A stretch of DNA of 64,000 nt, taken from Spiroplasma ixodetis (lineage in GTDB: Bacteria; Bacillota_I; Bacilli_A; Mycoplasmatales; VBWQ01). A program made the position numbers and the translations under genes. The notes under the pieces were generated by a model, which had not been told where the DNA came from, searched no databases, and saw nothing but the letters and a program-made list of their open reading frames with translations. Positions 46,539-57,605 of this stretch are shown here, piece after piece (within the stretch, counting starts at the first letter, position 1; every line of letters starts with the position of its first letter). The DNA is taken from positions 992,001-1,056,000 of the forward strand of contig NZ_AP026933.1 of assembly GCF_027923845.1 (NCBI RefSeq), written 5' to 3'.

Positions 46539-47824
46539 TGCAAAATTATTTAGGATATGAAAAAATCAACATAGTACTACTGAAAATGCTCGTAATGGTA
46601 CAAGTTCAAAAAAATTAATAACTCAACAAGGTAAAATTGAAATTGATGTACCAAGAGATCGCAATAGTAATTTTACTCCTGTAATAGTTCCTAAAAGGCA
46701 AAGAAGATTTGATGGTTTTGATCAACAAGTTCTTTCCTTGTATGCAAAAGGAATGACATTATCTGACATTAGAATGCAGTTGCAAGAGTTATATCATGGT
46801 GCTGATATTAGTGAAAGTGTTATTAGTCAAATTACTGATGATGTTATTGATGATGTTAAAGCATGACAAAATCGACCATTAGAAAGTATTTATCCTATTG
46901 TTTATTTTGATTGTATAGTAGTTAAAGTACGACAAGATAAACGGATTATTAACAAATCAGTTTATATAGCATTAGGAGTTGATTTAGAAGGCAAAAAAGA
47001 TGTTTTAGGATTATGAATTAGTGAAAATGAAGGTTCTAAGTTTTGATTATCTAATTTCACAGAAATGAAAAATCGTGGCTTAAATGATATTCTTATTGCT
47101 TGTAGTGATAATTTAACAGGCATGTCAGAAGCAATACAATCAGTTTATCCTAAAACAGAACATCAATTATGCATTGTTCATCAAATTAGAAATAGTTTAA
47201 AATATGTTTCATACAAACATCGAAAAGGTCTAGTTGCAGATTTAAAACCAATTTATAGTGCATGTAGTGAAGAACAAGCAATGCAAGCTTTAGAATCGTT
47301 TGAAAGTAAATGAAATAAACAATATCCTCAAATTACTAAATCTTGATATAAAAATTGAGATAATTTAATGGTTTTTATTAGTTATCCAGTAGAAATCAAA
47401 AGAGTGATTTATACTACAAATGCTATTGAATCTGTTAATAGTCAATTACGAAAAATCATCAGAAATAAAAAAAGTTTTTCCTAATGATATGGCAGTTTTC
47501 AAAATATTTTACTTGGCAATTGAAAATATAACAAAAAAATGAACATTGCCTATTCAAAATTGAAATACAGCAATTGCTCATTTTATGATAAAATTTGAAG
47601 ACAGAATTAATCTAAATTAGTAACTTTGTAAAACAAAGATACACAGATTATTAAAAAGCCTCGTAATAATTTCTATTTTCTGCCTATTATTAGTGCTGCT
47701 TGCTTTAAAATATCATTTTCCATTCGTAACTGTTTTAATTCTTTATTTGCTTGAATTAATTGTTTTTCTAAATCTGAAAGATTATTTTTAATTTTAAAAC
47801 TACCTGAATTAGTAAATTGTTTAA

Positions 47825-48765
47825 GGCTTTTCTCCCTTTATGTACTATTTTTAAATCTTATCACATAAATGCTGAGAAAAGCCTATCTACGAACTTCTCC
47901 CCACATTTTTAAATAAAACATAGCATTACAGTTTCAAAACTAGGTATGTTATTGAATTTATATGCAGCTTCTTTTGCATATAAATGAATATGATGTTTTG
48001 CAACTTTGATATGTGTTTTAAATGTTCTTCGTATATGTTTTCATACTGACTCAATTTGGTTGGTATTTACACCAGTTTTTGAAACATAGCCATCTTGATG
48101 GTTAACTGTTTCATGCTTAGTGAAAACCGATTTCAAATCGCGATATCCTTTTCAAAAATCAGTATGTACAACACACTTTGAAGAAATGTGGTTTATTGCA
48201 AACTGCAAAAGATTTTTACTGTTTGCGTTTTTCAATACTTTCACAATCAGATTGTTGGTTGTTTTTTCATAAATACCAACAATCAAGGTTTTATTCAACA
48301 AGGATCTTCCTTGTTTTTTAAACCCCATATGTGAAAGATACATTTCATCCATTTGCACTATGCCTTCAACAATGAATTGAGGTTTTTGTTTAGCAATGGC
48401 ACTTCGGATTTTATGACCCATTCTTCAAGCTGTTTTCAAGGTCACTCCCAATTCTTTTGCAACATCAGTTGATGGAATTCCATGTTTGGTGTTTATTCAT
48501 CTAAAAATGAGATAAAACCAAGATATTAAAGGTGTTTGTGACTTTGAAAATATAGTGCCCGTGAGAATACTGAATGTTTGATGACATTTCAAACATCTCA
48601 TTCTTCTTAAATTAGAAGTATTCAAATTAAAACTAGAACACCTACTACATTTGATTTGTTTCAAACTTGCTATATATGCAAGACATTGTTTTTCAGTTTG
48701 AAAAGTATTATTGAACTCATTCAATTTCATTGTTTCCTCCACAAGTACATGTGGGGAGAAGTTCG
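47825..48765 (-). mobile_element. IS1595-B element in IS3
   Basis: TSD TTGTTTAA. Left CGAAC with internal GTTCG. Confidence 0.92.
47909..48730 (-). CDS. IS1595-B transposase, intact
   Basis: 273 residues. B hallmarks: KQIKCSRCSSF, GHKIRSAIAKQ, QMDEMYLSHM, LLNKTLIVGIYEKT, VVHTDFWKGY. Confidence 0.9.
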
Positions 48766-48976
48766 TTGTTTAATTCATTTATAAGTAGCTGCTCTTGTAA
48801 CATTATATTCTTTAGCAAGACAAGACACTGACTTACCACTTTGATATAAAGCTACTATTTGCTTTTTAAATTCGTCGGTATATGAGTTAATATTGGTCAT
48901 AATTATAGTTCCTTTCTTTTAACAAATTTGTTCACTTGTCTAGGTAATTAGTGTCCAATAAAGTGTAACCCATCCA

Positions 48977-49584
48977 GTTTTGTTTTTAACTAACATTGCT
49001 AAAGTAAATCGTGATACTCTTTCAACTAAAGTTATTAAACATGATTTACTTTTACCTCTTGATGATACTATAGTATCTCCTTCTCAATGACCAAGAGTTA
49101 TGCGATCATTAACATTATTATCTCGTTCTTTAATTGATTTACCATTAAATTTACCACGATTTTCTTGAGATCTTCGTTTTTTACCTTTTCTTCTTAAATT
49201 TTTACTAGTAACTTTATCAAATAATCCAGAATAAATTCAATTGTAAATTGTTTTAAAGCTGATAGCTCATTGTTTATGAAAATTTTTAATTCTGCCATAA
49301 ATTTGTTCAGGTGATCAGCCCAATAATAGTTTTTGTTGTATATATTTGACTAAATCTTTATATTTAAACTTATGAAAAATAATATGTGATTTTTTTCTAT
49401 TTACAGCTTTATTTTGTGCAATTAATGAAAAATAATGATCATTATCTTTATTTCTATTAACTTCTCGAATAATAGTACTAATACTTCGATTAAGATTTTT
49501 AGCTATTTCACTAATTTTAACTTTAAATTTCAATTGATTCTCAATATAAATTCTTTCATCTATCCCAATATGTTTATAACTCAT
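48977..49584 (-). pseudogene. IS30 transposase, C-terminus missing
   Basis: Ends in LAMLVKNK, before the second catalytic Asp. Confidence 0.8.
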
Positions 49585-49686
49585 ATAAAAATCCTTACTT
49601 TTTCTAAACTAAATTTAGCATTATGAAATTTTTATATGAGAATTTTTTGCAATTTTATTTACTTGCACTTACAAGTATAATTCAGC
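48977..49686 (-). mobile_element. IS30-like element, 5' part
   Basis: Left end and about 630 bp after it; cut by IS3. The remaining half is not in the window. Two bases lost in the Shine-Dalgarno region (AAGGATTTTT for AAGGAGTTTTT). Confidence 0.82.
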
Positions 49687-49717
49687 AAGTAATTAAAAAA
49701 TTTAATTAATTTTTTAA

Positions 49718-50656
49718 GGCTTTTCTCCCTTTATGTACTATTTTAATTTTATCACATAAATGCTGAGAAAAGCCTATCTACGGACTTCTCCCCATATTTT
49801 TAAATCAAACATAGCATTACAGTTTCAAAACTAGGTATCTTGTTGAATTTATATGCAGCTTCTTTAGCATATAAATGAACATGATGTTTTGCAACTTTGA
49901 TATGTGTTTTAAATGTTCTTCTTATATGTTTTCAAACTGATTCAATTTGGTTGGTATTTACACCAATTTTTGAAACATAGCCATCTTGATGGTTAACTGT
50001 TTCATGCTTAGTGAAAACTGATTTAAAATCGCAATATCCTTTTCAAGAATCAGTATATACAAGACATTTTGAAGAAATGTGGTTTTTTGCAAACTGCAAA
50101 AGATTTTTACTCTTTGCGTTTTTCAATACTTTCACAATTAAATTATTGGTTGTTTTTTGATAAATGCCAACAATCAAGGTTTTATTCACCAAGGATCTTC
50201 CTTGTTTTTTAAAACCCATATGTGAAAGATACATTTCATCAATTTGCACTGTACCTTCAACAATAAATTGAGGTTTTTGTTTTGCAATACGTGTTCTGAT
50301 TTTATGAGTCATTCTTCAAGCAGTTTTCAAAGTCACTCCCAATTCTTTTGCAATATCTGTTGATGGAATTCCATGTTTGGTGTTTATTCATCTAAAGATA
50401 AGATAAAACCAAGATGTTAAAGATGTTTGTGACCTTGAAAATATGGTGCCTGTGAGAATGCTAAATGTTTGATTACATTTTAAACATCTCATTCTTTTTA
50501 AATCAGAAGTATTCAAATTAAAACTAAAACACCTAATACATTTGTTTTCTTTCAAATTTGCTATATATGCAAGACATTGCTGTTCAGTTTGAAAAGCATT
50601 GTTGAATTCATTCAGTTTCATTATTCCCTCCACAAGTACATGTGGGGAGAAGTCCG
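49718..50656 (-). mobile_element. IS1595-A element upstream of fruA
   Basis: TSD TTTTTTAA. Left and internal copies both GTCCG-type. It ends 82 bp before the fruA start. Confidence 0.92.
49800..50621 (-). CDS. IS1595-A transposase, intact
   Basis: CFSF variant of the A protein, no defects seen. Confidence 0.9.
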
Positions 50657-50738
50657 TTTTTTAAATAAAAAAACTGTTTTTTTAAAAATAATAATTTAAT
50701 ATTATGTCATGAATATTTATTAAGTAAGGAGATGAAGT

Positions 50739-52842
50739 ATGGTGTCTAAACAAGATGATATTTTGACAGTAGAACATGTTTTTCTTGAATCTGATTGTAA
50801 AACACAAGCAGAAGCTTTTCAAGAAATAGCAACTTCTGCTAAAAAATTAGGTTTTTTGAAAAAAATATTAGTGAAAAATCACTAGTTAATAGTTTTCTAC
50901 AAAGAGAAGGAGAAGGAACTACTGGTTTTGGTGATGGTGTTGCTGTGCCGCATGCCCGTAATGAAGATATTGTTAAATCAGGAATTTTTATTATGCGTTT
51001 TAAACAGCCAATTCGTTGGAAAGCACTAGATGAACAACCCGTTAAAGCAATAATTGCTTTAATTGTGCCACTAAAAAGTGCTGGTAATGAACACTTGGAA
51101 ATTTTATCAAAAGTGGCACAAAGATTAACAAAACCGGAATTTCAATCAATATTATTTAATTCAAAAGATAAAAAAGCAATTATTCAATCACTAAATATTA
51201 ATAATAAACCTAATGTTGAAACTAGTAGTAAAACTATTAGTGAAGATATGAAAGGTTCTTCAAAAAAAACTAAAAATATTATAGCAATTACTGCTTGTCC
51301 AGTTGGGGTAGCACATACTTATATTGCACAAGATAAATTAGAAATTGCTGCAAAAAATTTAGGCTATAATATTAAAGTTGAAACTCATGGTAGTATTGGT
51401 ATTAAAGGTGCTTTTACAGCAACTGATATTGCCAATGCTGATTTAGTTATTATTGCAGTATCAGCCGGTGTTGCAGATTTAAAATTAGAACGTTTTAATA
51501 ATAAACTATTATATAAAGTAGAAATTAGCAAAGTTATTAAAAATCCTGAAAGTATTGTTAATGATGCTTTTGCTAACGCAAAACCTTATGAAATAAACAA
51601 GTCAGAATTGGGACAAAAAGCGGAAAAAGAAAATAAATCAAATGATTTATTTACTACTGATAAACAAGGAATTATGAAACATATTATGGCTGGTGTTGGC
51701 TATATGGTTCCATTTGTTGTTTTTGGTGGAATTATGTTAGCATTATCAATTGGTATTGCTAAAGCAGTTTATGGTGCTGACTTTGATATTTTCAAGTTAC
51801 CACACAATCATTTTCTTTATTTTATGAATCAAGCCGGAAGTATTGCTTTTAGATTAATGATTCCAATTTTAGCTGGTTTTATCGCTAATTCAATTGCAGG
51901 ACGTGCTGCCTTGGTTCCGGCAATGGTAAGTGCATATGTTGCTAATACAGCAGGATTAGTTTATCCAATTGCTGGTTTAGAGCCAAAGGTTTCTGCTGGA
52001 TTTTTAGGAGCATTATTAATTGGTCCAAGTGTTGGATATTTAGTAAGATGAATTATTACTTGAAAAGTACCAAAGACTATTGCTCCAATTATGCCAATTT
52101 TCTTTATTCCTATTGTAGTAACATTTTTAATTAGTTTCACTTTTATTTATGCAATTGGAGCTCCAATTGGTTGAATAATGGAACAATTTCAAAATGGGTT
52201 AACCCACATGCCACGTGAAGCAATGGCAGCAATTGGAATGTTGCTAGAGCAATGGTTGGATTTGATATGGGTGGTCCAATTAACAAAGTTGCTTTTTTAG
52301 CAGCTTCAACAACGATAACTGCTGATCCTAGTTCACAATTATTTATGGGAGCAGTAGCTGCAGCTATTCCTGTTGCACCACTTGGAATGGGTTTAACAAC
52401 TTTGATTTTTCGTAAATTCTTTAATGAAAGTGAACGTACATTAGGTTTAACAGCTATGTTAATGGGGTGTATTGGTATTTCTGAAGGTGCGATTCCTTTT
52501 GCAGTAAGAGATCCAAAACGTGCTATTATTAGTAATATTATTGGTAGTGCTGTTGCTGGTAGTATTGCTGGTACTTTCTTATTAACTGATGCTGCGGGTC
52601 ATGGTGGTCCTATTGTTGCTATCTTAGGTGCAGTTAGTTCAGTTAATTATGTGCTTTGGGTAAGTATTCTTTTATTCTTTTTAGCCATTATTGTTGGAAG
52701 TATTGTTACTTGTTTAGTATATGGTGGATTATTAATTATTCAATCACGTAATATTAAGGTTTTTAAATTAATGAATGAAAGAATTATGAAAATATTTAAT
52801 AGTAAAAAATCTAAATCTAAAAATAGTAAAAATAAAGTTTAA
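50739..52842 (+). CDS. fruA: fructose-specific PTS enzyme IIABC (two frameshifts)
   Basis: ATG 50739 after TAAGGAG. It imports and phosphorylates fructose, or mannose-type sugars. EIIA: LQREGEGTTGFGDGVAVPHA with the phospho-His (residues about 65-75). EIIB: IIAITACPVGVAHTYIAQDK with the phospho-Cys (about 190). EIIC: multi-TM, with GVGYMVPFVVFGGIMLALSI, FDMGGPINKVAF and GHGGPIVAILGAV. About 701 codons. One T is missing in GGTTTTTTGAAAA near 50855 and one base near 52235 (before RAMVGFDMGG). The second site is not a homopolymer. manA follows after 33 bp, so this is a sugar-uptake operon. Confidence 0.85.
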
Positions 52843-52875
52843 TTGAACAAATAATCAAAGTTTAGGAGAATGAAT

Positions 52876-53823
52876 ATGAATAATAGCACATCACAAATAA
52901 TTTTTTTAAAACCTGCTTTTATTCGAAAATTATGAGGTAGTCAAAAATTAGCACACAAATTTAATTTTGATTTACCTAAAAATACACCAATTGGTGAAGC
53001 ATGATTAGTTAGTGCTCATCCCAACGGAATGAGTTATGTTTTAAATGGCGAGTATAAGGGATTAAGTTTAGCAGAATTGTTTAAACAGCAACCCAGTTTA
53101 TTTGCTAATCTTGATAGTTCAGGTAATGTGATTAATAAAGAATATCCGTTGTTAACAAAAATTTTAGACGCAAATGATAGTTTAAGCGTTCAAATTCACC
53201 CTGATGATAAATTCGCAGAAAAAAATCATCAATGTTTAGGAAAAACTGAATGTTGGTATATATTAGAATGTTTACCCAAAGGTAAAGTTATCTTGGGTCA
53301 TAATGCTAAAACCAAAGATCAGTTTAATCAATGATTGGTAAAAGAACAATGACATAAACTATTAAAATATATTCCAATTAAAAAAGATCAATTTATTTAT
53401 GTTCCTTCTCTAAAAATTCATGGCTTATTGGCACATACTATGGTTTTTGAACTACAACAATCATCAGATATTACATATCGTTTATATGATTATGGTCGTA
53501 AAGATGAACTTGGTAATTTACGAAATTTGCATTTGAAAGAAGCATCAACTATTGTTTTAGCTCCTGATTTAAATAGTAGTGAAGCTAATGGTCATGATAA
53601 TTATTTAGTTGATAATAAGTTTTTTAAGTTAATTAAATTAATTAATGAGGGAATTAAGCATTATAGTTATCGTAATACTAGATGATTGCAAATCTCAGTA
53701 TTGGATGGTAATGGTATAATTGATGATACTAGTATTAAAAAAGGTGACTCATTTATTTTACCAAATGGTTATACTGATTTTTGTTTAAGTGGAAACATGT
53801 TATTGATGGTTGCATATTGCTAA
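52876..53823 (+). CDS. manA: mannose-6-phosphate isomerase, class I
   Basis: 315 residues, intact with UGA=Trp; TAGGAG 8 bp upstream. Interconverts mannose-6-P and fructose-6-P. Motifs: FIRKLWGSQKLAHKF, PLLTKILDANDSLSVQIHPD and GKTECWYILE (zinc ligands Gln/His and Glu), KIHGLLAHTMVFELQQSSDI and TYRLYDYGRKDELG. Its position directly after fruA suggests mannose entering through the PTS is fed to glycolysis. Confidence 0.9.
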
Positions 53824-53833
53824 TAAATAATTA

Positions 53834-54179
53834 TTATAGTTTTTTTAATGCTTGTTCCAAATCATTTCATAAATCTTCAACATATTCAATACCAATTGAA
53901 AGAAGAACAAGACCTTCTGAAATATTTGCATCTGCTAATTCTTGTGCATTATAAGTAGAATGTGTCATTGAAGCTGGATGTTCAATCAATGACTCAACTC
54001 CACCTAAAGAAACTGCCAAAATTATTAATTTTAAATTATTTAATAGTTTGATTCCTCCATCATATCCACATTTTAATTCGAAACTAATCATTGCTCCCGG
54101 TAATTTCATTTGTTGTTCATAAAGTACTTGTTCTGTTGCTGAATTAGTTAGTCCAGGATAAAATACTTTTTTAATCTTA
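53834..54179 (-). pseudogene. Cys/Met-metabolism PLP enzyme, C-terminal fragment
   Basis: About 114 residues: SKIKKVFYPGLTNSATEQVL, KLPGAMISFELKCGYDGG, and the signature AVSLGGVESLIEHPASMTHS of cystathionine gamma-synthase / beta-lyase / gamma-lyase. The PLP lysine lies upstream and is absent: IS5 cuts the gene at 54180 and the sequence beyond that IS is IS1595. Which enzyme it was cannot be told. Convergent with manA, 10 bp apart. Confidence 0.8.
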
Positions 54180-54509
54180 GAACCTGTTTAGAATCTTTTA
54201 GAAAATAAGGTAAAATTACTATATATTTTAAAATAAGAGGTATATATGCATAAAAATTATCCAAGTCATGTTACTAAAGAACAATTTGAGAACATAAAAT
54301 CAACTTTAGAAAACAGCAAAAAGAAAACAAAACCAAGAAATTTAGATTTATATGAAGTGTTTTGTGCAGTTTTATATGTATTAAAAAGTGGTTGTCAATG
54401 AAGAATGTTACCAAAAAATTTTCCAAAATGACAAACTGTATATTATTATTTCCAAATTTGAAGTAAAAACAATGATAAAGAACCTAGTGTATTGCAATTA
54501 ATTTTCGGA

Positions 54510-54537
54510 CTTCTCCCCACATGTACTTGTGGAGGGA
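54510..54537 (+). promoter_or_regulatory. hairpin covering the transposase Shine-Dalgarno (IS1595)
   Basis: TTCTCCCCACA-TGTACT-TGTGGAGGGAA: an 11-position stem with one C/A mismatch and one T/G pair. It buries the GGAGGG that precedes the ATG at 54541. Present in all A copies. A read-through transcript from a neighbouring promoter would fold this way and limit transposase translation. Confidence 0.55.
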
Positions 54538-54540
54538 ATA

Positions 54541-55362
54541 ATGAAACTGAATGAATTCAACAATGCTTTTCAAACTGAACAGCAATGTCTTGCATATATA
54601 GCAAATTTGAAAGAAAACAAATGTATTAGGTGTTTTAATTTTAATTTGAATACTTCTGATTTAAAAAGAATGAGATGTTTAAAATGTAATCAAACATTTA
54701 GCATTCTCACAGGCACCATATTTTCAAGGTCACAAACATCTTTAACATCTTGGTTTTATCTTATCTTTAGATGAATAAACACCAAACATGGAATTCCATC
54801 AACAGATATTGCAAAAGAATTGGGAGTGACTTTGAAAACTGCTTGAAGAATGACTCATAAAATCAGAACACGTATTGCAAAACAAAAACCTCAATTTATT
54901 GTTGAAGGTACAGTGCAAATTGATGAAATGTATCTTTCACATATGGGTTTTAAAAAACAAGGAAGATCCTTGGTGAATAAAACCTTGATTGTTGGCATTT
55001 ATCAAAAAACAACCAATAATTTAATTGTGAAAGTATTGAAAAACGCAAAGAGTAAAAATCTTTTGCAGTTTGCAAAAAACCACATTTCTTCAAAATGTCT
55101 TGTATATACTGATTCTTGAAAAGGATATTGCGATTTTAAATCAGTTTTCACTAAGCATGAAACAGTTAACCATCAAGATGGCTATGTTTCAAAAATTGGT
55201 GTAAATACCAACCAAATTGAATCAGTTTGAAAACATATAAGAAGAACATTTAAAACACATATCAAAGTTGCAAAACATCATGTTCATTTATATGCTAAAG
55301 AAGCTGCATATAAATTCAACAAGATACCTAGTTTTGAAACTGTAATTCTATGTTTGATTTAA
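54541..55362 (+). CDS. IS1595-A transposase, intact
   Basis: Canonical 273-residue A protein. Confidence 0.9.
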
Positions 55363-55989
55363 AAATGTGGGGAGAAGTCCGTAGATAGGCTTTTCTCAGC
55401 ATTTATGTGATAAAATTAAAATAGTACATAAAGGGAGAAAAGCCTTAATTTTAAAAAAATTAGTTAAAAAGATTCGTATTAAGAATCATCGAAAAGAAAA
55501 AACTAGTTTTTGTATAATTGATTCGCAAAGTGTTAAAAATACAGATACTACTGAAAATAAAGGTTATGATGCTGGTAAAAAGATTTCAGGAATAAAACGT
55601 CATATTGCAGTTGATACGCAAGGTTTACCACATGCAATTTACATAACTACAGCAGAAAAAACAGATCATAATAGTGCTATCATAATGATTAAAAGTGAAA
55701 AAGAAAATCTTTCTACAGTTCAAAAAATAATAGTAGATGCTGGCTATACTGGTGAAAAATTTGCTTCTGCAATCAAAACAATCATAAATGCAAATGTTGA
55801 AGTTGTAAAACGTAATGAATTACATTCTTTTGTAGTACTACCAAAAAGATGAGTTGTAGAACGAAGCTTTGCATGATTAGAAAAATGCAGAAGATTATGA
55901 AAAAAATTGTGAAAGAAAACTAAATACTAGTTTACAAATGGTTGTTCTGTCCTTTATTTCAATTTTATTAAAAGATTCTAAACAGGTTC

Positions 55990-56689
55990 TTATATGTTTT
56001 TAAACTGATTCAATTTGGTTGGTATTTACACCAATTTTTGAAACATAGCCATCTTGATGGTTAACTGTTTCATGCTTAGTGAAAACTGATTTAAAATCGC
56101 AATATCCTTTTCAAGAATCAGTATATACAAGACATTTTGAAGAAATGTGGTTTTTTGCAAACTGCAAAAGATTTTTACTCTTTGCGTTTTTCAATACTTT
56201 CACAATTAAATTATTGGTTGTTTTTTGATAAATGCCAACAATCAAGGTTTTATTCACCAAGGATCTTCCTTGTTTTTTAAAACCCATATGTGAAAGATAC
56301 ATTTCATCAATTTGCACTGTACCTTCAACAATAAATTGAGGTTTTTGTTTTGCAATACGTGTTCTGATTTTATGAGTCATTCTTCAAGCAGTTTTCAAAG
56401 TCACTCCCAATTCTTTTGCAATATCTGTTGATGGAATTCCATGTTTGGTGTTTATTCATCTAAAGATAAGATAAAATCAAGATGTTAAAGATGTTTGTGA
56501 CCTTGAAAATATGGTGCCTGTGAGAATGCTAAATGTTTGATTACATTTTAAACATCTCATTCTTTTTAAATCAGAAGTATTCAAATTAAAATTAAAACAC
56601 CTAATACATTTGTTTTCTTTCAAATTTGCTATATATGCAAGACATTGCTGTTCAGTTTGAAAAGCATTGTTGAATTCATTCAGTTTCAT
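55990..56689 (-). pseudogene. IS1595-A transposase, C-terminus missing
   Basis: From ATG 56689, with a silent TGA for TGG near 56477, to NQIESV.KHI at the IS5 junction. Confidence 0.85.
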
Positions 56690-56724
56690 TATTCCCTCCA
56701 CAAGTACATGTGGGGAGAAGTCCG
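55990..56724 (-). mobile_element. IS1595-A, left-end portion
   Basis: Starts at TTATATG (TSD of IS5) and runs to the left end CGGAC at 56724. The complementary right-end portion is at 59362-59568. Confidence 0.88.
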
Positions 56725-56775
56725 TATTGGGATTATATAATTAAAGAAAAAAAAATTAGTTCTAAAATGCTGAAT
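56725..56775. other. 51-bp host remnant
   Basis: Between IS1595 and IS30; too short to assign. Confidence 0.4.
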
Positions 56776-57605
56776 GCTGAATTATACTTGTAAGTGCAAG
56801 TAAATAAAATTGCAAAAAATTCTCATATAAAAATTTCATAATGCTAAATTTAGTTTAGAAAAAGTAAGGAGTTTTTATATGAGTTATAAACATATTGGGA
56901 TAGATGAAAGAATTTATATTGAGAATCAATTGAAATTTAAAGTTAAAATTAATGAAATAGCTAAAAATCTTAATCGAAGTATTAGTACTATTATTCGAGA
57001 AGTTAATAGAAATAAAGATAATGATCATTATTTTTCATTAATTGCACAAAATAAAGCTGTAAATAGAAAAAAATCACATATTATTTTTCATAAGTTTAAA
57101 TATAAAGATTTAGTCAAATATATACAACAAAAACTATTATTGGGCTGATCACCTGAACAAATTTATGGCAGAATTAAAAATTTTCATAAACAATGAGCTA
57201 TCAGCTTTAAAACAATTTACAATTGAATTTATTCTGGATTATTTGATAAAGTTACTAGTAAAAATTTAAGAAGAAAAGGTAAAAAACGAAGATCTCAAGA
57301 AAATCGTGGTAAATTTAATGGTAAATCAATTAAAGAACGAGATAATAATGTTAATGATCGCATAACTCTTGGTCATTGAGAAGGAGATACTATAGTATCA
57401 TCAAGAGGTAAAAGTAAATCATGTTTAATAACTTTAGTTAAAAGAGTATCACGATTTACTTTAGCAATGTTAGTTAAAAACAAAACTACTAAAGTTATTA
57501 ATAAAAATATCATTCATTATTTATCAATTCTTCCTAAAAATATTGTTAAAACTATTACTTTTGATCGTGGTAAAGAATTTGCAAATTGACAACAACTTGA
57601 AAAAA
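56776..57605 (+). mobile_element. IS30-like element, 5' part
   Basis: Left end to the A run of the frameshift site, then IS256. Confidence 0.82.
56879..57605 (+). pseudogene. IS30 transposase, C-terminus missing
   Basis: Reads to DRGKEFANWQQLEK; one Glu to Lys change (LVKRVSRF). The catalytic Glu part is absent. Confidence 0.8.

Larger units (their letters stand above)
44975..47620 (+). pseudogene. IS256 transposase, interrupted and frameshifted
   Basis: Cut after LNSEMQN by the inverted IS256. It also lost one A near 46558 and gained one near 47468. Confidence 0.85.
44905..47662 (+). mobile_element. IS256 element carrying an inverted IS256
   Basis: Own sequence 44905-45163 and 46539-47662. 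Left flank AAGAAAAA pairs with the right flank at 15155; right flank is IS3 in the other orientation (GTAATAAT). Confidence 0.88.
47673..48900 (-). pseudogene. IS3 OrfA, interrupted by IS1595-B
   Basis: MTNINSYTDEF from 48900, split at YKWIKQ; the rest reads FTNSGSFKIKNNLS to IIGRK. Confidence 0.85.
47663..48976 (-). mobile_element. 5' part of another IS3 element, carrying IS1595-B
   Basis: Runs from within the orfA/orfB overlap to the left end (CCCATCCA at 48969-48976). Inserted in IS30; the orfB half is not in the window. Confidence 0.85.
54506..55444 (+). mobile_element. IS1595-A element in IS5
   Basis: 939 bp, TSD TTAATTTT. A clean reference copy for the element boundaries. Confidence 0.94.
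54246..55981 (+). pseudogene. IS5 transposase, interrupted and frameshifted
   Basis: Split by IS1595 at VLQLIL. It has one extra A near 55902 (GAAAAAAATTG) and two missing near 55971; one Arg to His change (TDHNSAI). Confidence 0.85.
54180..55989 (+). mobile_element. IS5 element carrying IS1595-A, at a recombination junction
   Basis: Left flank is the PLP-enzyme gene (TTA), right flank is the interior of IS1595 (TTATATG). Confidence 0.88.
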
